From assembly GCA_020847975.1 (NCBI GenBank), contig JADLBD010000012.1:88615-152614 (forward strand): a DNA stretch of 64,000 nucleotides, given 5' to 3'. The position numbers and the translations under genes were made by a program. Below the pieces are notes generated by a model. That model saw only the letters and a list, made by a program, of their open reading frames with translations, did not search any database and was not told the DNA's origin. Position 1 is the stretch's first letter, and each line of letters opens with the position of its first letter. The DNA is from Bryobacterales bacterium (GTDB taxonomy: Bacteria > Acidobacteriota > Terriglobia > Bryobacterales > Bryobacteraceae). Shown in pieces: positions 16,724-25,745 of the stretch.

Positions 16724-18012
16724 GCGGTCTGCTCCGCAAGTTCGGCGGCGGTCTCGTCAGAGGCTTCGACCGGAATCTCGCCAGAAATCAGCTTCGGTAG
16801 CAGGAGGTCTCGGGTTGTGCGGAGGTTGGCGTTCTTCGTGGACAGGGAGTGAATAAGGCGGAACATCGGCGTGACGGCCTCCCGGAACCTCGCCAATGTC
16901 GTCCCATCGGGTTCGGCTAGGAAGAAGCGCCCGAAGCATGCCTCCTGCACTCGTTGTCGCCCCGTCGCACCAGACATGCTCTTGATAGCGTTGTCCCGGA
17001 ACTCGTTGGAGCGTGCCATTAGGTAGACGTATTCGGGGCAGACTGTCTTTGACCGAAGGACGATGAACTCGGTGGAACCGAAAGCTACTGCGTCATCAGA
17101 GGACAAGAACTGAATGAACCCGGTCTTGCCGTTCTCCAGACATGGCGTGATCCGTGCGAAGAGCGTATCGCCGTTCTTGAACTTGGAGCCGCTATTGCCT
17201 TCTCGCTCTTCCACGCTTGTGATGAGCATCGAACCGTCTGAAAGGCTTCCCATTGGCACGAACGGCTTTGTGCCTTCTTTCGGAACTTTTGTTGAAGGAT
17301 TCACGTTGACGGCATCGGTTACGCACTTCGCAGTCCAACCCTCCGGTATCGGTCCCAACTCCGACTCGACCATCCGCACCTTTTCGTGGCCGGGGAAGCG
17401 GAAGTTGACGAACCACTCCCGGTAGAGCATCTGCGCCATCTCTTCGAGAATCTTGATGCGCCGGGCGTTGTTCTCGATCAGGTCGTCGTAGGCGGAAAGG
17501 ATGGATGCAATGCGGCGCTGAACGGGAAGTGGCGGCGCGGTTAACAGCATTCGCCGCTGATCGGACAGGCTAACATAATCGGCCATGTCGGTCAGCCCTT
17601 TCACGCTCTGAACCTGATCCAAGAACTCGGCACTCTGCATCCAGTAGAAGAGGAATCGAGGTTCAACGACGGACAAGTCGAGCACACGCCAGAAGCATAG
17701 TTGCGGTGAATACACAAATCTCGGCGTCTGCGCCCGAACGAACGCAAATCGCCCCACAGTGCCTTTTGACGTGAAGACTATATCGTCTGGCCGGGACACC
17801 TTCTCGCCAGCCTTGGGTACGTTATCTTGATCCAGCAGGTCTGCGTCATCAAATAGGAAGCCACCGTTGATGTTCCCGGCCCTCGCAAACGGCAATCCCT
17901 CGCTACCCATCTCGGAGTTCTTGGCACGATAGCCGTCACCGATGTAGAGAGCCTTTTGTGCGATGAGATCGGCGGCACTCCGACGAGGCCATTGAGACTT
18001 GGATCTAGGCAT
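16720..18012 (-). CDS. hsdS: Type I restriction specificity subunit
   Basis: The 430-residue protein starts at the ATG at 18012, with another possible at 18021. It has two target-recognition domains separated by a central conserved helical region ([20 protein letters not shown] then [11 protein letters not shown]), with a second conserved helix at the end ([19 protein letters not shown]). Each domain reads half of the recognition sequence; the helices set the spacing and dock two HsdM copies. It overlaps the end of hsdM by eight bases and hsdR by four, so the three genes are co-translated. No damage is visible. The recognition sequence cannot be deduced from sequence alone. Confidence 0.9.
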   Translation of the reverse strand: MPRSKSQWPRRSAADLIAQKALYIGDGYRAKNSEMGSEGLPFARAGNINGGFLFDDADLLDQDNVPKAGEKVSRPDDIVFTSKGTVGRFAFVRAQTPRFVYSPQLCFWRVLDLSVVEPRFLFYWMQSAEFLDQVQSVKGLTDMADYVSLSDQRRMLLTAPPLPVQRRIASILSAYDDLIENNARRIKILEEMAQMLYREWFVNFRFPGHEKVRMVESELGPIPEGWTAKCVTDAVNVNPSTKVPKEGTKPFVPMGSLSDGSMLITSVEEREGNSGSKFKNGDTLFARITPCLENGKTGFIQFLSSDDAVAFGSTEFIVLRSKTVCPEYVYLMARSNEFRDNAIKSMSGATGRQRVQEACFGRFFLAEPDGTTLARFREAVTPMFRLIHSLSTKNANLRTTRDLLLPKLISGEIPVEASDETAAELAEQTA

Positions 18013-19558
18013 TCGATTCACTCAAGACCTGTTGCACGTTCTCCGCAATCCGATCCTCCAACTCCCTCGCTTCAGCGTTCAGCGTCTCCAGTTCTTCGCT
18101 CAGTTCCTCCAGGCGCTCTGCAAACTCGAAGTCGTCTGCGGCCCGTTCCGCCACGCCGACGTAACGGCCTGGATTCAGACTCCAACCCTGCGCCTCGATC
18201 TCGGCCAACGTCGCAACCTTGCACAACCCGGCGACATCGGCGTACTTGCTGTTCGGGAAGCTCTCCTTCATCAACTTCTGGCTTCCGGCCTCAGTCTCGA
18301 CTACTTCGCCCCGGTACAGCCTCACGATGTTGCAGATGAACTCGATTTGATCCGGCGTCCAATCCCGGTGCGCCCGGTCGATCTGCCGGAAGATGTGGCG
18401 TGCGTCGATGAAGAGAACCTTGTCCTTGCGCCCGGTCTTCCTCTTGCCACGATCCAGGAACCACAACGTACACGGCAGCGTGACGGTGTAGAAGAAGTTC
18501 GGCCCGACCGAGATCATTACGTCCACCGCCCGGTTTTCGAGCATTTTCCTGCGGATTTCAAGCTCGGACCCTCGTGCATCGCCAGCGGAGTTTGCCATCA
18601 CGAAGCCAGCCCGTCCGGTTTCGTTAAGCGCCGAGTAGAAGATTTGCATCCAGAGGTAGTTGGCGTTGTCCGTTTTTGGCAAGCCGAACGGGTAGCGGGG
18701 ATCGTCCTTCAGTCTCTCCTTGTCCACCTTGTCCACGTTGAACGGAGGATTAGCCATCACAAAATCGAACTTGCCTGGACTCTTGTGAAGATCCTCGTAG
18801 TACGTCACGCCTTACCGGATGTCGCCGGCGAGACCATGGACGGCGAGGTTCATCTTGCACAGCCGGATTGTCTCGGCAACCTTCTCCTGCCCGTAGATTG
18901 AGATGTCTGTGACGGCTTTCTTGTGGTGTTCCACAAAGGCGGCAGACTGCACGAACATACCGCCTGAACCCGCTGCGGGGTCCAGCAGCCTTCCGTGATA
19001 AGGCTCGATGATTTCAACGATCAACTTGACGATGCTGGTCGGAGTGAAGAACTCGCCTCCCTTCTGCCCTTCCGACATGGCGAACTTGCCAAGGAAGTAT
19101 TCGTAAATCTTCCCGAACGCATCGCCTTCGATGTCCATCGGCACTGCTGCGAAATTCTTCAGAAGCGAGACAAGGAGTTCTTTGTCCAGGCGGTTGTACG
19201 TCCGGGGAAGAACCTCCTTCAGGTCTTCGTTGTCGGCCTCAATTACCTTCATTGCATCGTTGATTGCCTTGCCGATGTCGGCGCCTTCGGGCAAGTTGAG
19301 CAATGTCGAGAACCGTGCGGCTTGCGGCAGGTACAGAACGCCCTGCGCTTGGTAGTCAGCCTTGCCAATGGTCCGCCGCCCGGTCCCTTGGCTGTCGAGC
19401 TTCGCTTTCGCCTTCGTGAACTTGTGGTCGGCGTAGCGAAGGAAGATGAGGCCGAGAACAGGAACGCTGTACTGCGACGATTTCAATTTGGAGTTCGCCC
19501 GGAGTTCGTCGGCTGCTCCCCACAGGCGCTTTTCCAGTTCGGTTGTGTTGGCTGGCAT
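18005..19558 (-). pseudogene. hsdM: Type I methylase subunit with in-frame stop codon
   Basis: The frame from 19558 reads a normal HsdM N-terminal helical domain ([20 protein letters not shown]) and SAM-binding motif I ([12 protein letters not shown], about residue 193). A TAA at 18814-18812 (residue 249) interrupts the gene in the segment [19 protein letters not shown]. The same frame goes on with catalytic motif NPPF ([11 protein letters not shown], about 268) and an intact C-terminal half ending at 18005. A single-base change, for example CAA to TAA, would explain it. Two partial products are possible, the second starting at the GTG at 18808 three bases after the stop. Without HsdM the complex neither methylates nor restricts. 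Confidence 0.85.
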
Positions 19559-19563
19559 GCTCG

Positions 19564-19791
19564 TTATCGGCTTGCGGAAGCCAGTTCCTTCTCTAGTTCC
19601 TTGCGGTGCTGCTCAATGAGACCCACCAGGAGCGCCGAAACGCTGGCCCTCCCGCCCCGCTGCCTGGAACGCTCCCATGCCACTCTGTTCAAGAGCACGT
19701 AGAGGTCTTCAGCGATGTTGATTCCGGTCATCTTATGCGGTCGCCCTGATCGTTCAGGACGAGATCGCGATTCGCCCGTCCGCTTTGTCAT
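19564..19791 (-). CDS. Small ribbon-helix-helix-like protein upstream of hsdM
   Basis: The 75-residue basic protein ends five bases before the hsdM start on the same strand, so it is the first gene of the type I operon. Its middle ([21 protein letters not shown] then [21 protein letters not shown]) has a short strand and two helices, like the RHH/CopG-type dimeric DNA-binding fold, followed by a coiled-coil-like end. It may therefore autoregulate the operon; this is inferred from the fold and position. The Arg-rich N-terminus ([20 protein letters not shown]) may be partly untranslated, with the MTGI methionine 21 as an alternative start. Confidence 0.6.
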   Translation of the reverse strand: MTKRTGESRSRPERSGRPHKMTGINIAEDLYVLLNRVAWERSRQRGGRASVSALLVGLIEQHRKELEKELASASR

Positions 19792-19977
19792 TCCCGACGA
19801 TTGTACCTCTTGTGAGTTGGCAATTGGCAGCAGAGTTTCAGAATTGGTACTCTGCTGCTCGTAACAGGTCAGCAGACGACGACGGCCCCGCGGGTGCGCC
19901 TCGCCTGGCCGTCACGGCTGGCCCCGCCGTTGGCCCTCCTGGCGCGCCCGAGGAGGCGCCAAGAACCCCACCGCAGC

Positions 19978-19997
19978 TATATCCATTCGGATATAAT
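19978..19997 (+). promoter_or_regulatory. Operator-like palindrome over the -10 box of higBA
   Basis: TATATCC and GGATATA (19978-19984 and 19989-19995) form a perfect seven-base inverted repeat with a four-base loop. It overlaps a perfect -10 box TATAAT at 19992-19997, seven bases ahead of the higB start codon. No good -35 is visible. An inverted repeat on the -10 is where HigA-type repressors bind their own promoter. Confidence 0.6.
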
Positions 19998-20003
19998 CGG
20001 GGG

Positions 20004-20330
20004 ATGAAGCCTGTGTGTTTCCTCGGCAACTCGCTGCAGTGCCTGCGAGACTTCCCCGAGGATGCGCGGCACGACGCGGGCTATCAACTGGATAAAGTGC
20101 AGCGAGGGGAGCATCCTGACGATTTCAAACCAATACCCGCTATCGGCAAGGGAGTCGAGGAAATCCGCGTGACGGACGAAAGCGGCGCCTACCGCGTGAT
20201 CTACTTTGCCCGCCGCGCGGAGGCTGTGTACGTGCTGCACGCTTTCCAAAAGAAGACGCAAGCGACCTCGCAGCCTGACATCGATGCCGCCAAGAGACGT
20301 TTCGCACAACTGCCAAGAGGTGGGAGATGA
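20004..20330 (+). CDS. higB: HigB-type (RelE/Gp49-like) mRNA interferase toxin
   Basis: The 108-residue protein starts at the ATG at 20004, not at the more distant 19785. It carries the Gp49/HigB core: KPIPAIGKGVEEIRVTDESG, then YRVIYFARRAEAVYVLHAFQKKTQATSQ and DIDAAKRRFAQL. These are hallmarks of ribosome-dependent or free mRNA endonucleases in the RelE superfamily, with basic catalytic residues. Here the toxin gene comes first, as usual for HigBA, and overlaps the antitoxin gene by four bases (ATGA). No defect is visible, so the module is probably functional. Confidence 0.9.
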   Translation: MKPVCFLGNSLQCLRDFPEDARHDAGYQLDKVQRGEHPDDFKPIPAIGKGVEEIRVTDESGAYRVIYFARRAEAVYVLHAFQKKTQATSQPDIDAAKRRFAQLPRGGR

Positions 20331-20608
20331 AGAAACCTGAGAGCTATGAAAGCATCTGGGACGCCATTGCGGACACGCCCGGTCAAGCGACGAACCTGCG
20401 CGTGCGGGCCGAACTGATGCGGCAGATCGCCGCCTTCGTGAAAAACCAGGGCTGGACGCAGGCCGAGGCGGCGCAGCACTGCGGGGTGACTCAGCCGAGG
20501 ATCAACGATCTGCTACGCGGCCGGGTTTCGCGCTTCTCGTTGGACGCGCTCGTGAACATCTCCTCCGCTCTGGGGTGCCGCGTGCGGATCGATCTCGAAG
20601 CCGCGTGA
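20327..20608 (+). CDS. higA: HigA-type (XRE) antitoxin
   Basis: The 93-residue protein contains a Cro/C1-type helix-turn-helix: WTQAEAAQHCGVTQPRINDL then SRFSLDALVNISSALG at about residues 42-83, of the HTH_37 kind found in antitoxins of HigB/Gp49 toxins. It should neutralise the toxin and repress their shared promoter by binding the palindrome at 19978-19995. It overlaps higB by four bases, so translation is coupled. Confidence 0.9.
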   Translation: MKKPESYESIWDAIADTPGQATNLRVRAELMRQIAAFVKNQGWTQAEAAQHCGVTQPRINDLLRGRVSRFSLDALVNISSALGCRVRIDLEAA

Positions 20609-21072
20609 GGCGCCGCGTTGGGACCCTTCCCCATCACTTCCGCCGGCATGATCTTCAAGAAGGCATCGGTCAAGCTATTCCTCGAGCAAAGGAACGGACA
20701 ACGGCGTTACCTGAAAGTGGCCCTCATCTCCTGCTCGCTCGAACTCTGGGCGGATAACGTTGTGCTGGCGCCTCAGAGCGATAGGTTCTGCACGAGCCGT
20801 CGTATTCGGAAATCCGTATCACACCCGCACGCCCAGCGGCAGGCATTTGCAACACCGCCTGAAATCGCTGCGCCCTCTGCGCCTCTGCGCGACCCCTTTT
20901 TCCTCCAAGCCACCGCACAACCGACGAAGGCGTTCACAAATTTTCCCACTTTCTTTTTCCCCTGATTTCAACCACTTCCCTCAAATATTCCCTGCGAGAA
21001 CCACCACCCCGCGCTACCCTGAAACCGGAAAAGGCCACAAGCCTTCTCCCAAATCTCCAGGAGGTTTCTCCC
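20609..21072. other. Intergenic stretch without a credible gene
   Basis: These 464 bases lie between higA and the next gene. The only sizeable frame (20618-20965, plus) codes for an unstructured sequence with no known relatives and no ribosome binding site. The stretch holds a dispersed-type repeat near 20868-20892 and, at its end, the AGGAGG of the next gene (about 21058-21064). Confidence 0.5.
20868..20892. repeat. Short tandem, intergenic CTCTGCGCC-type repeat
   Basis: The segment CTGCGCCCTCTGCGCCTCTG repeats a nine-base unit almost perfectly (CTGCGCC, CTCTGCGCC, TCTGCGCG). As far as I recall, closely related 'CTCTGCGCCTCTGCG' elements are dispersed in intergenic regions of many free-living bacteria. 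It is a repeat fragment without coding potential. Confidence 0.5.
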
Positions 21073-21771
21073 ATGTTCGGCTCTCTTTTCCGTAAATCCC
21101 GCGCCCAAATCAATCGCGAGAACGCGCAGAAATCTACAGGCCCCCAAACCCCCGCCGGCAAAGCTGCTTCCAGCCGCAACGCCCTCAAGGAAGGCTTCTC
21201 CGCCTCCTTTGCCATCGTCGCCCCCGAAGACCAGCAATGCTACGACGAATTCCTTACCGGGCTCCGCGAGGAACTCCAGCCGCAAGGCGTCCAGGAAGAA
21301 GACCTCTTCCGCCGCATCAGCCTCGCCTCCTGGAACATCCGCCGCATCGAAAAACTCACCTGCGCCCTCTATGAAGAAACCGGAGCCGACCCGCTCGCCT
21401 CCGACGACTCCGCCATCGTCACCAAACTCGAACGCTACACTCGCCACCAGACCCTCAATGAACGCTCCTACTACCGCGGCGTGAAACAACTCCGGCTCCT
21501 TCAGGATTCCCGTCCGTCCATCGTCCCACCCACCCCGGAAAGCGTCCCCGTCGAAACCGCGCCGGAACCCGCAATAGAACCTGGCCAGCCACCCTCCGAA
21601 CCCCTGCAAACCACAGATTCCAAAAGTGACAAAACGAAGCCTGCCGAATCCCCGGATTCGCCCCCTCAAAACCAGCCGGCGAACCAGGAAGACAACCACG
21701 GCGGCCCCGAGCCTGGCTCCGAACAGCCGGATTCCCCCAAACCCAACCACCTCTACCTGGTCATCCGGTGA
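21073..21771 (+). CDS. Conserved hypothetical protein of the 'STGPQTP' family
   Basis: The 232-residue protein has a strong AGGAGG before the ATG at 21073. Its first 50 residues (INRENAQKSTGPQTPAGKA then SSRNALKEGFSASF) match a motif found in many small proteins of Acidobacteria and Planctomycetes, often in several copies per genome, of unknown function. The middle (60-150) is helical (RRISLASWNIRRIEKLTCAL). The last 80 residues are Pro/Glu-rich and disordered. There is no signal peptide or membrane segment. Third codon positions are unusually rich in C, unlike the neighbours, which fits transfer or a family-specific codon bias. Confidence 0.65.
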   Translation: MFGSLFRKSRAQINRENAQKSTGPQTPAGKAASSRNALKEGFSASFAIVAPEDQQCYDEFLTGLREELQPQGVQEEDLFRRISLASWNIRRIEKLTCALYEETGADPLASDDSAIVTKLERYTRHQTLNERSYYRGVKQLRLLQDSRPSIVPPTPESVPVETAPEPAIEPGQPPSEPLQTTDSKSDKTKPAESPDSPPQNQPANQEDNHGGPEPGSEQPDSPKPNHLYLVIR

Positions 21772-22013
21772 AGGTGCTCTCATTCAATCCTCATGTGACT
21801 TATGACCAGCAACCACATAGCCCAAGGCACGCACCGTGATTTCGGCGCCGCTCGCCACGCCGCGCGCACGACTTCCGGCTCATCGGAAACCTACCGTTCG
21901 GCGTATCTCCGCTCGACCCGCTGGCGCTTGAGCGCTGCCCCCTTCGAGTCGCGTGGTACGCTCATACCATTCGATTCCGACGACACCTTGTATAGGAGCA
22001 CTCGACAAACCAC

Positions 22014-24131
22014 ATGAGCGAACTCGTACAATACGCGCTCGCCGGCGGCGTCGCCGTCATTACGATTCAAAATCCTCCGGTGAACGCCCTGAGCCCCGGG
22101 GTTCCGGAAGGCATCCTCGATGGCCTGGGCAAAGCGAACGCCGATGATACCGTACGCGCGGTGGTGCTCATCGGCGGCGGCCGCTCGTTCATCGCCGGAG
22201 CGGATATCAAGGAGTTCGGAAAGATCACTTCAGGAGAGAAGAAGCGAGGCGTGGGTCTGCACCCCTTGCTCTACGCGCTCGAGGACTCCCCAAAACCCGT
22301 GATAGCGGCCATCCACGGACAGGCGTTCGGAGGCGGGCTCGAGGTGGCGATGTCGTGCGCTTACCGGGTGGCGGTCCCCACCGCGCAGGTGGGGCAGCCC
22401 GAGGTCAAGCTGGGCATCATTCCCGGAGCGGCCGGCACGCAGCGACTTCCCCGCCTGGTCGGGGTGGCCAAGGCAGTCGAGATGTGCCAGTTCGGGAACC
22501 CGCTGAAAGTCCCGGCTGCCGCCGCGCTCGGCCTCATTGACCGTGTCATCGAAGGAGACTTGCTCGAAGGCGCCGTAGCGTTCGCGCGGGAGGCCGCCGG
22601 GAAGCCCTTCGTCAAAGTGCGCGAGCGGAACGGGAAGCTCCGCACGCCGGACGCCAACGCCGCGATTTTTGCTTCTGCCCGCGAAGCGGCACGGAAGCGC
22701 CAGCGGGGTCTGCTGGCGCCTCTGGCCGCGATCAATGCCGTCGAGGCGGCGACAAGGCTTCCCTTCGAGGACGGCGTCAAGGAAGAACAGCGCCTGTTTG
22801 AGGATTGCCTCTTCTCCACGCAATCGAAAGCGCTGATCCACGTCTTCTTCGGAGAGCGCGCGGTGGCGAAGATACCCGGCGTACCCAGCGAGACACCCGC
22901 CTATCCCATCCGCCGCGCGGCCATTATCGGAGCCGGAACCATGGGCGGCGGCATTGCCATGACCTACGCCAATGCCGGCATTCCGGTGTTGCTCAAAGAG
23001 GCCACGCGGCAGGCGCTCGATCGCGGCATGGACGTGATTCGCAAGAACTACGCCGCCTCCGTCGCCAAAGGGCGGTTCTCTCAGGAGGTGATGGACCAGC
23101 GCTTGGCGCTCGTCACGCCGGCTCTGAACTATGAGGGCTTCGAAGAGGCCGACATCATCGTCGAAGCGGTGTTTGAAGGCATGGCGCTGAAGAAGCAGGT
23201 TTTCGCCGAAATCGACTCCATCGCCAAACCCGAGTGCGTTCTCGCCTCGAACACTTCCACGCTCAGCATTGACGAGATCGCCTCAGCCACCACAAGGCCG
23301 CACATGGTGATTGGCCATCACTTCTTCAGCCCCGCCAATGTGATGCGCCTGCTCGAGATCGTTCGCGGCAAAGCCACCGGCAAGGAAGTGATCGCCACAT
23401 CCATGGCCCTTGCCAGGACGTTAGGCAAGGTTGGCGTTCTGGTGGGAAACTGCCGCGGGTTTGTGGGTAACCGCATGTTCGGCCCTTACCGGCGCGAAGC
23501 TCAATTCCTGGTGGAGGAGGGCGCGGATATCGAGGCCGTGGACCGCGCCATGTATGACTTCGGTATGGCAATGGGACCGCTGGCGGTGGGCGATCTTGCA
23601 GGCCTCGACGTGGGCTGGAGGATCCGCAAGGAGTTCCGTCATCTGGAGATCCCCGGCGTTCGCAAGCCGCTGCTCGAGGATCGGTTGGCCGGGATGGGCC
23701 GCTTCGGGCAGAAGACCGGAAGCGGCTGGTACCATTACGATGAAAACCGGCGGCCTTCGAAGGACCTCATCGTCGAGGAACTCATTGCCAGAGTCCGCGA
23801 GGAGGCGGGCATCACGCCACGCCACATCTCTCAGGAAGAGATTACGGACCGGCTGCTCTACTCGCTGGTGAACGAAGGCGCGCGCATTCTCGAGGAAGGC
23901 ATCGCGCTGTGGCCGGTGGATATCGACATCGTCTACATCAACGGGTACGGGTTTCCCGCTCATCGCGGAGGGCCGATGTTCCACGCGGATACCGTGGGCC
24001 TGGATAAAGTGCTCGCCCGCATCCGCGAATTTCACGACCGGCACGGGGCTCTGTGGACTCCGGCGCCGCTGCTCGAGCGCCTGGCGCGGGAAGGGAAGAC
24101 ATTCACCCAAGAAGGGAGCAAACATGCGTGA
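22014..24131 (+). CDS. fadJ: Bifunctional enoyl-CoA hydratase / 3-hydroxyacyl-CoA dehydrogenase
   Basis: The 705-residue protein fuses an N-terminal crotonase domain (1-190) with a 3-hydroxyacyl-CoA dehydrogenase (295-600 and a second C-terminal domain to about 690). The hydratase part has the oxyanion loop GQAFGGGLEVAMS and the Glu of PEVKLGIIPGAAGTQRLPR. The NAD-binding Rossmann segment is AAIIGAGTMGGGIAMTYANA (about 302) and the catalytic His-Glu is in GHHFFSPANVMRLLEIV (about 437). It converts enoyl-CoA to 3-ketoacyl-CoA in fatty-acid degradation. It overlaps the thiolase gene by eight bases, so the two form a beta-oxidation operon. The gene name is by analogy to the FadJ layout; FadB or FadN are alternatives. 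Confidence 0.9.
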   Translation: MSELVQYALAGGVAVITIQNPPVNALSPGVPEGILDGLGKANADDTVRAVVLIGGGRSFIAGADIKEFGKITSGEKKRGVGLHPLLYALEDSPKPVIAAIHGQAFGGGLEVAMSCAYRVAVPTAQVGQPEVKLGIIPGAAGTQRLPRLVGVAKAVEMCQFGNPLKVPAAAALGLIDRVIEGDLLEGAVAFAREAAGKPFVKVRERNGKLRTPDANAAIFASAREAARKRQRGLLAPLAAINAVEAATRLPFEDGVKEEQRLFEDCLFSTQSKALIHVFFGERAVAKIPGVPSETPAYPIRRAAIIGAGTMGGGIAMTYANAGIPVLLKEATRQALDRGMDVIRKNYAASVAKGRFSQEVMDQRLALVTPALNYEGFEEADIIVEAVFEGMALKKQVFAEIDSIAKPECVLASNTSTLSIDEIASATTRPHMVIGHHFFSPANVMRLLEIVRGKATGKEVIATSMALARTLGKVGVLVGNCRGFVGNRMFGPYRREAQFLVEEGADIEAVDRAMYDFGMAMGPLAVGDLAGLDVGWRIRKEFRHLEIPGVRKPLLEDRLAGMGRFGQKTGSGWYHYDENRRPSKDLIVEELIARVREEAGITPRHISQEEITDRLLYSLVNEGARILEEGIALWPVDIDIVYINGYGFPAHRGGPMFHADTVGLDKVLARIREFHDRHGALWTPAPLLERLAREGKTFTQEGSKHA

Positions 24132-25311
24132 AGCCGTCATCGTGGATAGCGTAAGGACGCCGCTCGCGAAGTCGTTCCGCGGTTCCTTCAACCGCACCCA
24201 TCCCGCCGGCCTCGCCGCCCATGCGATCCGGGAGGTGGTGAAGCGCCATCCGGAGCTGGACCCCTCGGAAATCGAGGACGTCATTTTCGGGTGCGGACAG
24301 CCGCACGGCCAGCAGGGGATGAACGTCGCCCGCGTGGCCTCGATCGTCGCCGGCCTGCCCATCACCGTAGCTGCCACAACAGTGAACCGCTTTTGCTCCT
24401 CGGGCCTGCAATCCGTGGCGATGGCCGCGCACCAGATTGTGATCGAAGGCGCGGACGCCGCAATCGGCGGCGGCGTGGAAAGCATCACCATGTCGCCGCG
24501 CGACTCGCAGCCTCACCCCTACGTGAAGCAGCACAAGCCGGGCATCTATATGGTGATGGGGGTGACGGCCGAGGTGGTGGCGAAGCGCTACCAGATCGGC
24601 CGGCTGGCGCAGGACGAGTACTCGCTGCTCAGCCAGCAGCGCACCGCCCGGGCACAGAACGAGGGCTTCTTCCGCGAAGAGATTGCGCCGATGCAGGTGA
24701 CGCGCGCCATCCTCGACAAGAAGACCGGCGAAGTAACAGGCGAGGAGCAAGTGACGGTCGAAGGCGACGAGTGCAACCGTCCGGACACCACGATCGAGGG
24801 CTTGCTGAAACTGAAGCCGCACTTCGATCCCGACAGCGGACAGGGCACGGTGACAGCGGGCAATTCCTCGCAGCTCTCGGACGGAGCCTCGGCGACGCTG
24901 CTGATGTCGCGCCGGCGCGCGGACGAACTCAGGATTCCCTACAAGCTGATCTATCGCGGATTCGCTGTCGCCGGATTAGAGCCGGACGAGATGGGCATCG
25001 GCCCTGTGTACGCCGTTCCGAAACTGCTCAGACGGCACGGCCTGAAGATTGACGACATCGACCTTTGGGAACTCAACGAAGCCTTCGCCGTGCAGGTGGT
25101 GTATTGCCGCGACCGGCTGGGCCTCGATCCCGCGAAGCTGAACGTGAACGGCGGCTCTATCTCCATCGGGCATCCGTTCGGGATGACCGGGTCGCGCCTC
25201 GTGGGCACGCTGGCCAATGAAATGCGCCGCCGCAAAGCCCGCTACGGAGTGGTCACGATGTGCGTGGGCGGCGGACAGGGGGCGGCGGGGCTGTTCGAAC
25301 TGGCCAACTAG
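24124..25311 (+). CDS. Acetyl-CoA acyltransferase (thiolase)
   Basis: The 395-residue protein has all the catalytic landmarks of a degradative thiolase: the nucleophile Cys91 (TVNRFCSSGLQSVAMA), the His of ISIGHPFGMTGSRL (about 350) and the second Cys380 (MCVGGGQGAAGLFE). It cleaves 3-ketoacyl-CoA to acetyl-CoA and a shortened acyl-CoA. It starts inside the end of the FadJ-like gene, so the two products are made together and complete the beta-oxidation cycle from enoyl-CoA. The stop is at 25309-25311, overlapping the convergent DUF302 gene by four bases. Confidence 0.92.
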   Translation: MREAVIVDSVRTPLAKSFRGSFNRTHPAGLAAHAIREVVKRHPELDPSEIEDVIFGCGQPHGQQGMNVARVASIVAGLPITVAATTVNRFCSSGLQSVAMAAHQIVIEGADAAIGGGVESITMSPRDSQPHPYVKQHKPGIYMVMGVTAEVVAKRYQIGRLAQDEYSLLSQQRTARAQNEGFFREEIAPMQVTRAILDKKTGEVTGEEQVTVEGDECNRPDTTIEGLLKLKPHFDPDSGQGTVTAGNSSQLSDGASATLLMSRRRADELRIPYKLIYRGFAVAGLEPDEMGIGPVYAVPKLLRRHGLKIDDIDLWELNEAFAVQVVYCRDRLGLDPAKLNVNGGSISIGHPFGMTGSRLVGTLANEMRRRKARYGVVTMCVGGGQGAAGLFELAN

Positions 25312-25688
25312 GCCGCATCGCGAATCATCTCCGTAACCACGTCCTCCACTTCCTTGGCCACCGGTTCCAGTTCGGGATTTCCGAACATCTTCATCAGGGC
25401 CGTGGGCAGCAGGGTGGCGATATGATAGCCGCCGGGGACTTCATAGACGGAGATGCGGCACGGCAGGGCCGTCGAGACGGCTCCGTTCGATTCGAGGACC
25501 TTCTTCGCCTGATGAGGGTTGCAGACCTCATATACCATGCACGCCTTCGAGAACTCGACTCCCTTGTTTTTCATGGTCGCCTGAAGATCGTGGACAGTAA
25601 TGATCCCGAACTTGTGGCGCGCGGCGGAATCGCGCAAAGCGGCATCGATCTGTTCCAGACTCTTCCCAGAGTTCATTTCGTAGAGCAT
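25308..25688 (-). CDS. DUF302 domain protein
   Basis: From the ATG at 25688 the protein is 126 residues (MLYEMNSGKSLEQIDAALRD onward). The segments KFGIITVHDLQATMKNKG, ACMVYEVCNPHQAKKVL and PCRISVYEVPGGYHIATLLP are characteristic of DUF302, a small alpha/beta domain often linked to sulfur, copper or redox genes. Two Cys residues, in FSKACMVYEVC, are present. No signal peptide is seen. The gene is convergent with the thiolase, touching it by four bases. Function unknown. Confidence 0.75.
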   Translation of the reverse strand: MLYEMNSGKSLEQIDAALRDSAARHKFGIITVHDLQATMKNKGVEFSKACMVYEVCNPHQAKKVLESNGAVSTALPCRISVYEVPGGYHIATLLPTALMKMFGNPELEPVAKEVEDVVTEMIRDAA

Positions 25689-25745
25689 ACTCTGAGGATG
25701 CAGCAGCTCCCCGGAAGGTGACAGCCCGGGTATCCTGAAAGATCG

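Noticed and set aside
10754..20608. CRISPR array or phage integrase in the island
   Set aside because: No regularly spaced repeats and no tyrosine or serine recombinase motifs were found on either strand.
20618..20965. Plus-strand frame of 115 residues after higA
   Set aside because: No family, no ribosome binding site and it runs through the CTCTGCGCC repeat, so I treat the stretch as intergenic.
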